DNA of 24,307 nt, taken from positions 1 to 24,307 of IMG/VR virus record IMGVR_UViG_3300020185_000257; one strand, written 5' to 3'. Source of the stretch: a virus. Position numbers and translations under genes: made by a program. Shown in pieces: positions 3,798 through 12,505 of the stretch. The notes beneath the pieces are model-generated. The model saw nothing but the letters and a program-made list of their open reading frames with translations, was not told where the DNA came from and searched no databases. The first letter of the stretch is position 1, and each line of letters begins with the position of its first letter.

Positions 3798-6697
3798 TGT
3801 CGGCAATAAAATTTATACAAGGTGTAGCTAGAAAATCATTGACCAAGAACCAAGGTTCAGGGATTACAACTATACCCGGTGCTATGCAATCAGAAGCTAA
3901 AGCCGCAGAGATTGTAGCATTGTTACAAAAAGCAGGAATTCCAATGAATCAATTAGATGATTTTATTAGATCAGAAGCAGATGTTTTAAAATTCTTAAAT
4001 ATAATTGAATCTGCAAGCAAACCTAAAGTGTATTCCGGTCAAGCAGCCATAGATCAATTGAATAAAATTTTTCCTAAAAAAGGTGAGGTTATAGAGTTTC
4101 CACAAAAAACAAGTTTTAAAGAACAAGTAGAAGCCATGAAAAAAAGTGGTGACATTGTAGATCCTAATAATCTTAAAAAAAATGACAAAGTCCTTCAAAG
4201 AGATATGTTTAATAATTCTAGTTTAAACCAACCTGGTGAAACTAATATTTTTAGTAACAAGTATCTTAATGATTTAGATAAAAAAATTATTGACAGCGAT
4301 GCTTTTGGATATAGTCAAAAAGAATGGAACAACCTCAGTAATTCCAGCAAAGAAAAATTTAGAAGACAATTTGATAGCAACTATGAGGACGCTATGGAAA
4401 ATACTAAAATGGCTCCTATTGAAACTATTAAAACAGACACTGTTACTGATACAATCACATACATAAAAACTTTAGAACCAATAAAAGCTATGAAAGAAGC
4501 AAATTCTATTATTGCTAGAAAAGGTAAGTATAAAGATTTAACACCAGAACAATCTAAAAAAATATTACAAGATACTGAAGATCATATTTTTCAAAGAGAC
4601 CCTGATAACCTATATGACTATGATCCAGAAGACATGGCCAAAGGCGGACGTGCAGGTTACGCAGTCGGTAATCAAGTTATGCCAGAGGTAGATGCAAGAA
4701 TGAAAAATACCTATGAACAAAATATTAAGTTAAATGAAATTCAAAGAAACATGCAAGACAGAGTTAGAAAAGGAAGTAAAACCCAAGGATTAGAAATAGG
4801 TCAACTAGGGGATATGTATGGAAAAAAAACTACCTCTTATCCTATGAATAGCCCTGATTTAAAACCTAATGAAGCAAATTTATATGGTGCAGCTACAAAC
4901 ATGGGTCTAAGACCAGAACAAATTAAAGCTGTAGCTTATTTTAATACTTTACAAAAAAATTATGGAGATATGGGAATGATGGGTGCACCAATGGCCGGTC
5001 TTGGGGGTGTAGGTCCTATGGGCGGTGGTCTAGCAAGTTTTACAGGAGTAGCTCCTGGCACAAGTCCATTTGCAATGGAAAAATTTTTTAAAACACCTGC
5101 TGAACAATTTGCTCACTATCAAGAAGGTTTAAGAAGAAGCATGATGTTGAACCCTAACTCAGGAATTTATTTTAATGCTGACAAAACTTATGATGCTGGA
5201 GACTATGTTTCTCCTAAAGGTATTTATACATTTAACGATCCTGATCCTAATGAAAGACGTGGAATGATGGTTGATGGTAAAGAATATGCATCAGAACAAG
5301 ATGCAATTGATGATATGGGGATTGAAAGATATAATCAATTTATGGCAAAAGGCGGACGTGCAGGATACTACACAGGGGGTATGGTTGACGTTGAACCGAG
5401 TCTCGATGACATTGGACATGGCTCAGACTCCTTGATGGCTAGAACTAGATTAATGTCACCAGGAGCACAAGCTACAACATCAACAGGATTAAATTATTTG
5501 CTTGCAGAAGATAATGACAACATGAGAGTTCCTTTTTCAGCAGGTGGTGGTGGAAGACGTGCATTTTTAAAATTACTTGCAAGTATAGGTGGTGGCGCAG
5601 CAGCATTTAAATCAGGATTATTATCTTTAGGTGAAGGTGGTACTAAAAAAGCTGTAACAGAGACTGTAAAACAAGCTGCAGGATCCGGCGGACAAGTTCC
5701 TCCATACTTTTTTAAACTTGTAAATAAAATTAAAACACTAGGTGATGATGTAACTCAAACTAAATCTTTAGCAGATAGGCAAAAAGTTACAAAATATAAA
5801 GATTTTGAATTAACAGAAGATGTTACAACCGGACAACAAACAATTCAAAGAATGAAACTGGTTGATGATGTTGATGCACCTAGTTACTATGGTAATCCTT
5901 TAACCGAAGAAACTTACATGAGTTATAAACCTGGAAAAGGTCAGGCTGATGAAACGATGAAAGGTAAAAATCCACCAGATGAGTACGAAGAAGGCACAGC
6001 TTATTTAAGAACTGATAGAGAATATGCAGGAGAGGTTGTTGATGAGATGTCTGGTATTTCTGATGATATATTTAAAGAAGTAGGGGAAGAAGTACCTGAA
6101 GCTATTAGAAAAACAAAAGCAGACGCAAAAGCAGACGGCGGCCGTATTGGTTTATTTTTAGGTGGAGGATTAACAGCAGGAAAAGGATTAGCCAGAGAGA
6201 TGTTAAAATTTATGTCTAAGGGAAGCACCAACGCTAAAAGCCCAAAAGAACTATTACAACTGTACAATCCTAAACAGTTTAACAAACTATTAGACAACCC
6301 TGCGTATACCGGTAAAATTAGTCCTAAAACTGGAGAAACTGCAGATGAAATGATTTTAAATATAATTGATCAAACAAAAAACGATAGATCTAGTATGGTG
6401 GGTGATCTTATAGGAAGTGCAAGAAAAATTAAAAAAGTAGATGATGATATTGAAAAATACAAACAAACAATAATAAAAAAAATGTTAGATGGTGGCATAG
6501 ATGAAGACACAGCATATTCGTTTGCAGAAAAGATGGCAAAAGAAATGAAAGAAGCTGCTGCTCCACAACTAACATCCTCTCCTCCTAAAGTTACAGAACA
6601 AGGTTTATTAGAATTAGAAAACATACAAAAAAATTTATTAACTAAAGATCGTCAGCTACAAGCAACCGGTGGCTTAGCTACTATGTTAGGGGAATAA
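3797..6697 (+). CDS. very large modular protein of unknown function (966 aa), GGRAGY linkers
   Basis: Starts in the TAATG of terL, so translation is coupled. The sequence falls into segments separated by glycine-rich linkers: the nine residues MAKGGRAGY occur identically at 280-288 and 516-524, ADGGRIGL at 779-786, and the C-terminus ends ATGGLATMLGE. Other parts are a Met/Gly-rich stretch (about 392-412), a twin-arginine-like GRRAFLK with a following hydrophobic Gly/Ala segment (586-604), and a helical C-terminal region with KSPKELLQLYNPKQFNKLL (814-832). I recognise this style of protein from marine phage contigs but know of no proven function. Its place between TerL and portal suggests a virion or head-internal protein, possibly processed at the linkers (inference). 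It overlaps the following gene by TAATG. Confidence 0.7.
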   Translation: MSAIKFIQGVARKSLTKNQGSGITTIPGAMQSEAKAAEIVALLQKAGIPMNQLDDFIRSEADVLKFLNIIESASKPKVYSGQAAIDQLNKIFPKKGEVIEFPQKTSFKEQVEAMKKSGDIVDPNNLKKNDKVLQRDMFNNSSLNQPGETNIFSNKYLNDLDKKIIDSDAFGYSQKEWNNLSNSSKEKFRRQFDSNYEDAMENTKMAPIETIKTDTVTDTITYIKTLEPIKAMKEANSIIARKGKYKDLTPEQSKKILQDTEDHIFQRDPDNLYDYDPEDMAKGGRAGYAVGNQVMPEVDARMKNTYEQNIKLNEIQRNMQDRVRKGSKTQGLEIGQLGDMYGKKTTSYPMNSPDLKPNEANLYGAATNMGLRPEQIKAVAYFNTLQKNYGDMGMMGAPMAGLGGVGPMGGGLASFTGVAPGTSPFAMEKFFKTPAEQFAHYQEGLRRSMMLNPNSGIYFNADKTYDAGDYVSPKGIYTFNDPDPNERRGMMVDGKEYASEQDAIDDMGIERYNQFMAKGGRAGYYTGGMVDVEPSLDDIGHGSDSLMARTRLMSPGAQATTSTGLNYLLAEDNDNMRVPFSAGGGGRRAFLKLLASIGGGAAAFKSGLLSLGEGGTKKAVTETVKQAAGSGGQVPPYFFKLVNKIKTLGDDVTQTKSLADRQKVTKYKDFELTEDVTTGQQTIQRMKLVDDVDAPSYYGNPLTEETYMSYKPGKGQADETMKGKNPPDEYEEGTAYLRTDREYAGEVVDEMSGISDDIFKEVGEEVPEAIRKTKADAKADGGRIGLFLGGGLTAGKGLAREMLKFMSKGSTNAKSPKELLQLYNPKQFNKLLDNPAYTGKISPKTGETADEMILNIIDQTKNDRSSMVGDLIGSARKIKKVDDDIEKYKQTIIKKMLDGGIDEDTAYSFAEKMAKEMKEAAAPQLTSSPPKVTEQGLLELENIQKNLLTKDRQLQATGGLATMLGE
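4634..4660 (+). repeat. MAKGGRAGY linker, copy 1
   Basis: Encodes residues 280-288 of the 966-aa protein. A 17-base stretch (4640-4656) is identical to 5348-5364. It uses GGC, GGA and CGT codons, more GC-rich than the surrounding gene, which prefers AT-ending glycine codons and AGA for arginine. Confidence 0.7.
5342..5368 (+). repeat. MAKGGRAGY linker, copy 2
   Basis: Encodes residues 516-524 of the 966-aa protein, identical at the peptide level to copy 1 and sharing 17 identical bases with it. It is followed by YTGGMVDVEPSLDD, an acidic spacer. Confidence 0.7.
5555..5608 (+). other. internal twin-arginine-like segment
   Basis: Codes for residues 587-604 of the 966-aa protein: RRAFLK followed by LLASIGGGAAAF. 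The order (two arginines, any residue, Phe, Leu, Lys, then a weakly hydrophobic Gly/Ala stretch) matches the Tat signal consensus, although it lies in the middle of the protein and not at an N-terminus. Whether it is functional is unknown. Confidence 0.4.
6131..6154 (+). repeat. ADGGRIGL linker, diverged copy 3
   Basis: Encodes residues 779-786 of the 966-aa protein. It keeps GGR and an aliphatic-Gly pair and again uses GC-rich codons (GGC GGC CGT). A glycine-rich LGGG follows directly. Confidence 0.6.
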
Positions 6698-9252
6698 TGG
6701 ACGACATTTTAAGTCAAATCATAGCCTACGCTCCTGATAAAATAGACACAGAATTAAAAGCAAGAGCCCTGGTCCAAGCACCACGGAACATAGACCAAGA
6801 ACCACGGAACATAGACCAAGAACCACGGAACATGTACAACCAAGGTTCATCCGTAGATCATGCAGTAAGAAGCGTAGATCCAGAACGAGATTCATTTAAA
6901 AAAATAAGCAACGTACTAGGTGCTTATAGAAGATATAGAAGAGGCGAGAAAAACCCTGCATTAAACTTTAATCAATTCTTCGAGTTATATTCAACAGAGA
7001 ATTTCGCGACCGGTGGATCAGCTGGTCAGCTAGTACAACCCAATGCCGACGGATCACGGCCCGGGTATGGTGGTCCAGGTAGTGGTGCTAAACCAGGAGT
7101 CAGTAAACCTGTTGGTCCAGGAACTGCAAATCCAAATTATGTTTCACCAATGAAAAATCCTGAAACTGTGGCTAAACTAACAAAAATAAATAGATTAAAA
7201 TATCAAAAAACACCGGTTGGTGAAAGATTACAATGGATAGCTAACAATGGTAAAAATTATAATAATCCTGAAAATTTTATTAAAGCTTATGAGAAACATT
7301 TTAATCATAAGATAGGATCTAAAAAAGATGTTCTTTTTAATACACCAGGTAAAAAAGCTCTTACACAAATTGATAATTTAATGAATACAGGAAGAGCTGC
7401 ACAAGATTTATTTACACTTAAAAAAGGATATAATGAAGAAGAACTATTTAAAGCTTCTATGATTCAAAATAATCCTGAAATAAAAAAAGAATTTAAAAAT
7501 TTATTTAAAGACATACATAAAGACGTAAGTTTTTATTCTGAATTAGGACCAGAAGGTATTGTCGAAAGATTAAACAAGGGTAAATTATTAAAAGAATTTG
7601 ATTTTATTAAATACGGAGTAGGTTCTGGAATTACAAGAAATAGTTTATTAAACACATCAGGAGTGCCAACAGAACATTTAACTTCTTATCAAAATGTAAG
7701 AAAACCATTACAGTCATTGTCACAAATTATAGAAAATTTAAAAAACCCATCTTTTGCAAAACAATATAAAATTAGTCCAACAACAGCTACAAAAGTAAGA
7801 GGACAATTAGAGAATTTTTTTAAAGGAGAAAAAGGACTTCAAACAGATATAAAAAAAATAAATAATCAATTAGGTGATGTAAAATTTAATAATATATTTG
7901 GTGGAGTAAATTTTGAACACACTTTAGCAAAACAATTTGGAAAAGATTATAAATATCTACCTAGAAATTATTTATTAAAAGGTCAGTTTACAACAAAAAA
8001 TTTTAATATGATGAAAAAAGATGCGTTTGATTTACCATTAATTAAATTAATGAAACAATACGAACAAGGTAAAGTTTCTGGTGCAAAGGTGCAAGAATTT
8101 ATTGATAACTTTAATGCTAAAACAAATAACTACGCTGATTTTAAATTTGATGTAGACAAAGGAAAACTTGGTTACACCGATACAAAAGTGTCTTACGATT
8201 TAAGTAGATATGATAATCCAAATGTTGCACGACAGGAATTAATTGACAATATTAAATTAACACAGTCTAACATTTTTCAAAAAGGAATGAAAGATACGGT
8301 AGGATCAAGTAATCAATTAAAATTATTTAAATCAAAAGAAGCTAAAGAAATATTATCTCAGTTAGAAAAACTAGGTTGTGGTAAATCTGCTGGTGGTAGA
8401 ATTATGTTTGGTAATGGTACAACATGTGCAATAAAAGGTAGAGAAGTTTTAGAAAAAGGATTAAAAAACGGATTTAAAAAATCTGACGTTGGTCTTGCAC
8501 AAAAAATTTTGGGTACTGGTAAATTTTTAAAAGACGCTGTATCGCTTAGAGGTTTATTAGGTCCTGCAGCTTTGGCATTTACTGCAGCAGCAGAAGCAGG
8601 TCTTGTTGGTTATGATATGTTATCAACAGGTAAATCATTTAGAGAAGCAGTCGGTGATAGTGTATTTAATTATGCATTAGGTGATAAAACTAAAATAGAT
8701 TCTGTAGAAGAAAGAGACAAAAGAATGGTAGCAGAAGGTATGACTCCAGAGCAAATGGGTAAAATAAAATACTTTGAGTCTATGATGAATGATATGCAAA
8801 CAGGTTTTAAAAACTATGATAATATAAAAGACTTAGAGAAAAAAATTGAAGATAACACATTAAATGAACAAGTTAATCCTGAGTTTTTTCCTAATCAAGC
8901 TTTTCAATTAGATACCCAACTAGATAAGGCACAAGCAGAAAATCAAGATTATTTTAGAACTAATAAAGTAGGTGGATTAGAAAATTACTTTACAACTAAA
9001 GAAGATGGAACAATGCCTTTTGCACAAGGAGCATCAACTTTAGCAGAAGGATTAAGAAGAAACGAACTTGCACAATTACAGTCTGTAGATAACCCACTAC
9101 AAAGTAGAAAAGGTGATGAAAAAAGATCTGCGAGAATACGAGAACTTATGTTACAAAATCCAGATGTAAGAAATTATATGGGACCATATCCAAGTAATTA
9201 CGGATTTATGGAAGGAGGCATAGCTAGTCTAAATGTCAATAAAAAAAAATAA
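6697..9252 (+). CDS. second very large modular protein of unknown function (851 aa)
   Basis: Starts in the TAATG of the previous gene. Residues 28-46 hold a short tandem repeat (PRNIDQE twice plus a partial copy). A Gly/Pro-rich linker follows at 104-140 with ATGGSAGQ and ADGSRPGYGG. The central 150-545 is lysine/asparagine-rich and helical. Residues 559-580 contain GCGKSAGGRIMFGNGTTC with three cysteines, then a hydrophobic segment (about 617-640, LRGLLGPAALAFTAAAEAG) that could enter a membrane, and a charged tail ending EGGIASLNVNKKK. The architecture would suit an internal virion or ejection protein, but that is inference from size, hydrophobic segment and operon position. No enzyme motif was recognised. 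The linkers show that it belongs to the same class as its upstream neighbour. Confidence 0.65.
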   Translation: MDDILSQIIAYAPDKIDTELKARALVQAPRNIDQEPRNIDQEPRNMYNQGSSVDHAVRSVDPERDSFKKISNVLGAYRRYRRGEKNPALNFNQFFELYSTENFATGGSAGQLVQPNADGSRPGYGGPGSGAKPGVSKPVGPGTANPNYVSPMKNPETVAKLTKINRLKYQKTPVGERLQWIANNGKNYNNPENFIKAYEKHFNHKIGSKKDVLFNTPGKKALTQIDNLMNTGRAAQDLFTLKKGYNEEELFKASMIQNNPEIKKEFKNLFKDIHKDVSFYSELGPEGIVERLNKGKLLKEFDFIKYGVGSGITRNSLLNTSGVPTEHLTSYQNVRKPLQSLSQIIENLKNPSFAKQYKISPTTATKVRGQLENFFKGEKGLQTDIKKINNQLGDVKFNNIFGGVNFEHTLAKQFGKDYKYLPRNYLLKGQFTTKNFNMMKKDAFDLPLIKLMKQYEQGKVSGAKVQEFIDNFNAKTNNYADFKFDVDKGKLGYTDTKVSYDLSRYDNPNVARQELIDNIKLTQSNIFQKGMKDTVGSSNQLKLFKSKEAKEILSQLEKLGCGKSAGGRIMFGNGTTCAIKGREVLEKGLKNGFKKSDVGLAQKILGTGKFLKDAVSLRGLLGPAALAFTAAAEAGLVGYDMLSTGKSFREAVGDSVFNYALGDKTKIDSVEERDKRMVAEGMTPEQMGKIKYFESMMNDMQTGFKNYDNIKDLEKKIEDNTLNEQVNPEFFPNQAFQLDTQLDKAQAENQDYFRTNKVGGLENYFTTKEDGTMPFAQGASTLAEGLRRNELAQLQSVDNPLQSRKGDEKRSARIRELMLQNPDVRNYMGPYPSNYGFMEGGIASLNVNKKK
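6781..6832 (+). repeat. 21-bp tandem repeat, about 2.5 copies
   Basis: The 21-base unit beginning CCACGGAACATAGACC occurs at 6781-6801, again identically at 6802-6822, and partially at 6823-6832. It is in frame and encodes PRNIDQE. Exact identity suggests recent slippage duplication. Confidence 0.85.
7006..7086 (+). repeat. Gly/Pro-rich linker module (ATGGSAGQ...DGSRPGYGG)
   Basis: Encodes residues 104-130 of the 851-aa protein. Local base composition is clearly richer in G and C than the flanking coding sequence. It includes a GCGACCGG start and a GGCCCGGG core. It is related in style to the GGRAGY linkers of the upstream gene. Confidence 0.5.
8389..8412 (+). repeat. AGGRIMFG linker, diverged
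   Basis: Encodes residues 565-572 of the 851-aa protein, inside a cysteine-bearing segment (C561, C577). It keeps the GGR core but uses the AT-rich codons of its surroundings, so it may be an older or unrelated glycine turn. Confidence 0.4.
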
Positions 9253-9382
9253 AACACAAAATAAGAAAAACCCAACACTTGCAGCTAAGAATCCTGCATT
9301 TAAATGGTGGGCAGTGCCCCCTAAAAAGGGACCTCTATCACAGGGGTTGAAATTACCATCAAAACAAGTTAAGAAAGCATAG
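9233..9382 (+). CDS. small conserved phage protein (49 aa)
   Basis: Begins inside the end of the 851-aa gene in another frame (ATG 9233) and ends at TAG 9380-9382, ten bases before the portal start. The product is basic, with AFKWWAVPPKKGPLSQGL at about residues 22-39. The pattern WW-AVPP-K-GP-QGL is one I have seen repeatedly in small proteins next to portal genes in marine phages (memory only). A GGAGG lies about 16 bases upstream of the start, further than usual, so translational coupling is likely. Function unknown. Confidence 0.6.
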   Translation: MSIKKNKTQNKKNPTLAAKNPAFKWWAVPPKKGPLSQGLKLPSKQVKKA

Positions 9383-9392
9383 GAGAAAATAT

Positions 9393-11876
9393 ATGGCAGA
9401 TATAGATAAAGCTCTCCCTAACGAACGACCTGAAAATATTGTTGCAGAAGAGGTTAACGTTGAGGAGATTGAAGACACTGGAAACGGTCCTGTAGAAATT
9501 ACTGAAGACGAAGAAGGAGCTACAATTGATTTTGATCCTTCAAAAGTTGATATGCCTGAAGATGGCGGAGATCACTTTGCAAATTTAAATGAATTACTTC
9601 CCGAAGACGATACTGATGAAATTGGTAATCAGTTACAAAACGATTACATGGAATACAAAATGTCTCGTAAAGATTGGGAAAGATCTTACATTAATGGTTT
9701 AGATTTATTAGGATTTAAATACACAAACAGAACTGAACCTTTCCAAGGAGCAAGTGGTGCAACTCACCCTGTGCTGGCTGAAGCTGTAACACAATTTCAA
9801 GCGCTAGCTTACAAAGAATTATTACCTGCAGATGGACCTGTTAGAACAATGGTAATGGGTAAATCAGATCCACAAAAAGAAATGCAGGCACAAAGAGTTA
9901 AGAATTTTATGAACTATCAGATCATGGATCAGATGAAAGAATATGAAACTGATTTTGATCAAATGTTATTTTACCTGCCACTATCAGGTTCTACATTTAA
10001 AAAAGTTTATTACGACGATTTATTGGGACGAGCAGTAAGTAAATTTGTTCCAGCGGATGATCTTGTTGTTCCATATACGGCTACCTCATTAGACGATGCG
10101 GAAGCAGTCATCCATGTTGTCAAGATGTCAGAAAACGATTTAAGAAAACAGATGCTATCTGGATTCTATTCTGACATCGAATTGACAAAACCAACAGGCA
10201 CAGTCACTAACGAACTTGAAGACAAAGAGAGAGAAGTTGAAGGTGTCACAAAATCCCAAAGAGTAGATCCTTTGTATACAATTCTAGAATGCCACGTTGA
10301 TTTAGATTTGGAAGGATTCGAAGACCTTGGCCCTGACGGAGAGCCAACGGGAATAAAATTACCTTACGTCGTTACAGTCGAAGAAGGTAGTAGGAAAGTA
10401 TTGTCTATAAGACGAAACTTTGCGCCCAATGATCCAAAGAAAAATAAAATCCAATATTTCGTCCACTTCAAATTTCTGCCAGGACTAGGTTTTTATGGCT
10501 TAGGATTAATTCATATGATTGGCGGATTGAGCCGTACTGCAACTGCGGCTCTCCGTCAGTTATTAGATGCTGGGACATTATCAAACCTACCCGCAGGATT
10601 TAAACAAAGAGGCGTTAGAGTAAAAGACGACTCTACAGCGATTCAACCAGGAGAATTTAAAGATGTTGACACTCCAGGTGGTAATCTAAAAGATGCTTTC
10701 GTATTCTTACCTTACAAAGAACCATCAGCTACATTATTGCAGTTAATGGGAATTGTAGTTCAAGCAGGACAAAGATTCGCGTCCATTGCTGACATGCAGG
10801 TTGGTGACGGGAATCAACAGGCCGCTGTTGGTACAACCGTAGCTCTTTTAGAACGTGGTTCAAGAGTAATGTCAGCAATCCATAAAAGACTTTACGTAGG
10901 TCTTAAACAAGAATTTAAATTACTCGCTAAAATATTTGGTGAGTCTTTACCACCAGAATATCCTTATGATGTTCCTGGTGCATCTAGAAATATTAAAGCA
11001 ACAGACTTTGATGAAAGAGTAGATGTATTACCAGTAGCTGATCCTAATATATTTTCAATGAGTCAGAGAATTTCATTAGCACAAGAACAATTAAGATTAG
11101 CAACTTCTAACCCACCTATGCATAACATGTACATGGCGTATAGAAGTATGTATGAAGCAATAGGTGTAAAAGACATAGATAGAGTTTTACCACCACCTCC
11201 ACCAAATCAACCTAAAGATCCTGCAATGGAACATATAGATGCAATGGGACAAAAAGCATTTCAAGCTTTTCCAGGACAAGATCATAGAGCACATGTCACT
11301 GCTCACTTAAACTTTATGGCAAGTAATTTTGTTAGAAACAATCCTAGCATTACTGCAGCGTTAGAGAAAAATATTATGGAACACATATCATTGATGGCAC
11401 AAGAACAGGTACAATTAGAGTTTCCACAGGAAATGCAAATGTTACCACAGCTACAACAAATGGCAGTTCAAAACCCACAAGCACAACAACAGCTACAACA
11501 AATATCTCAAAAGATAGAAGCCAGAAAAGCGTTATTGATTGCTGACATGACTGAAGACTTTATGAAGGAAGAAAAACAAATTACTTCTCAGTTTGATCAT
11601 GATCCATTACTTAAATTAAAACAAAGAGAAGTTGATTTAAAAGCTATGGAAGCTGAACGTAAGACAAAAGAAGATGAAGCTAGAATCGATCTAGATAGAG
11701 CTAAAATGGTTCAAGCAAAAGATCTAAATGATAGAAAACTTGATCAGAATGAAGATTTAGCTCAGCTAAGAGCTGATACAGCCATTGAAAAATCAATGAT
11801 GTCTGCAGACGTTAAATTAACATCAGATGCTATGAAAGCTAGAGATGTAAATGTCTTGAAAGGGCTTAAAAATTAG
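9393..11876 (+). CDS. portal protein (P22-like, long C-terminal helix)
   Basis: Forms the dodecameric ring at one head vertex through which DNA passes. 827 residues, longer than most portals but close to the P22 type. Strong AGGAGAAAAT ribosome-binding site. An acidic N-terminal tail (residues about 10-77, poor in basic residues) precedes the portal core beginning DWERSYINGLDLLGFKY. FQGASGATHPVLAEAV at 117-132 is typical of this portal class. A proline run (LPPPPPNQP) leads to a Gln-rich, then highly charged helical C-terminal region of roughly 170 residues, consistent with the barrel helix of P22-like portals. It lies downstream of TerL and upstream of the head genes, as expected. The family assignment is from motif memory. 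Confidence 0.85.
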   Translation: MADIDKALPNERPENIVAEEVNVEEIEDTGNGPVEITEDEEGATIDFDPSKVDMPEDGGDHFANLNELLPEDDTDEIGNQLQNDYMEYKMSRKDWERSYINGLDLLGFKYTNRTEPFQGASGATHPVLAEAVTQFQALAYKELLPADGPVRTMVMGKSDPQKEMQAQRVKNFMNYQIMDQMKEYETDFDQMLFYLPLSGSTFKKVYYDDLLGRAVSKFVPADDLVVPYTATSLDDAEAVIHVVKMSENDLRKQMLSGFYSDIELTKPTGTVTNELEDKEREVEGVTKSQRVDPLYTILECHVDLDLEGFEDLGPDGEPTGIKLPYVVTVEEGSRKVLSIRRNFAPNDPKKNKIQYFVHFKFLPGLGFYGLGLIHMIGGLSRTATAALRQLLDAGTLSNLPAGFKQRGVRVKDDSTAIQPGEFKDVDTPGGNLKDAFVFLPYKEPSATLLQLMGIVVQAGQRFASIADMQVGDGNQQAAVGTTVALLERGSRVMSAIHKRLYVGLKQEFKLLAKIFGESLPPEYPYDVPGASRNIKATDFDERVDVLPVADPNIFSMSQRISLAQEQLRLATSNPPMHNMYMAYRSMYEAIGVKDIDRVLPPPPPNQPKDPAMEHIDAMGQKAFQAFPGQDHRAHVTAHLNFMASNFVRNNPSITAALEKNIMEHISLMAQEQVQLEFPQEMQMLPQLQQMAVQNPQAQQQLQQISQKIEARKALLIADMTEDFMKEEKQITSQFDHDPLLKLKQREVDLKAMEAERKTKEDEARIDLDRAKMVQAKDLNDRKLDQNEDLAQLRADTAIEKSMMSADVKLTSDAMKARDVNVLKGLKN

Positions 11877-11901
11877 TATATTAAATAAATAGGAGAAAAT
11901 T

Positions 11902-12111
11902 ATGAAGGACCCAAAAATAACAAAAGCAGTTGGAGTAAACAAAGATGGTTACGCTAGTGGCGGAGTTAAAGTAGAAGAGTCTTCTCAAAACTTGCATTTA
12001 GATCCTAGATCTAAATCAAGTATCAGAGGAAAAAGCTACATTGCTCAAGGCGACACGGTTACTGTTAAAGGTACTAAAACTAGAAAACCTCAAAAAGCTA
12101 CTTGGTTTTAA
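11902..12111 (+). CDS. small hypothetical protein (69 aa)
   Basis: ATG at 11902 with TAGGAGAAAAT upstream, the same leader type as the portal. The product has a GYASGGVKVEES turn (about residues 17-28) reminiscent of the glycine linkers in the giant proteins, and a basic C-terminus (VTVKGTKTRKPQKATWF) that reads like a small beta domain. Function unknown. The next gene starts two bases after its stop. Confidence 0.6.
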   Translation: MKDPKITKAVGVNKDGYASGGVKVEESSQNLHLDPRSKSSIRGKSYIAQGDTVTVKGTKTRKPQKATWF

Positions 12112-12112
12112 T

Positions 12113-12490
12113 ATGTGGTTATCGGCAATTAAATTAGCCGTTTCTGCAGGCTCACACATTTACAAAAATAAGCAACAGACAAAGATGCTTATGTCGGATG
12201 CTGCTATGAAACATGCTCATAAAATGAGTACTGGAGAATTAGAGTATTCTGGAAAATTACTAGAAGCGAGACAATCGGACTGGAAAGACGAATTTATTTT
12301 GCTTTTATTGTCAATTCCAATCATAATGTTGGGATGGTCAGTCTGGTCAGATAATCCTGTACATATGGAAAAAATGGAGTTATTCTTCTTCCACTTTGGA
12401 AATTTACCATTTTGGTATCAAACAATTTTTGTCGGCGTCATTGCATCCGTCTATGGACTTAAGGCAACAGATCTGATAAAAAGAAAATAA
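12113..12490 (+). CDS. putative holin-like membrane protein (125 aa)
   Basis: I take the ATG at 12113, just after the preceding stop, rather than a TTG at 12041 that would overlap the previous gene. An amphipathic N-terminal region (residues 1-55) is followed by SDWKDEFILLLLSIPIIML (membrane segment about 61-77), a short loop, then LPFWYQTIFVGVIASVYGLK (membrane segment about 100-117) and a basic tail. The W-DE-...-P then LP-WY then G-(K/R) pattern resembles the three-helix holin family described from gene-transfer agents (from memory). A holin would permeabilise the inner membrane for lysis. No endolysin is visible in the window, so the role is provisional. Confidence 0.5.
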   Translation: MWLSAIKLAVSAGSHIYKNKQQTKMLMSDAAMKHAHKMSTGELEYSGKLLEARQSDWKDEFILLLLSIPIIMLGWSVWSDNPVHMEKMELFFFHFGNLPFWYQTIFVGVIASVYGLKATDLIKRK

Positions 12491-12505
12491 TAAGGAGAAA
12501 ATATT

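Noticed and set aside
6001-6624. Two minus-strand frames in the end of the 966-aa gene
   Set aside because: Shadows of a clear plus-strand coding region that lack start signals and give Ser/Phe-rich low-complexity products.
12041-12112. Longer start (TTG) of the holin-like protein
   Set aside because: It would overlap the previous gene by 71 bases with an alternative codon and no better ribosome-binding site. ATG 12113 directly after the stop is simpler.
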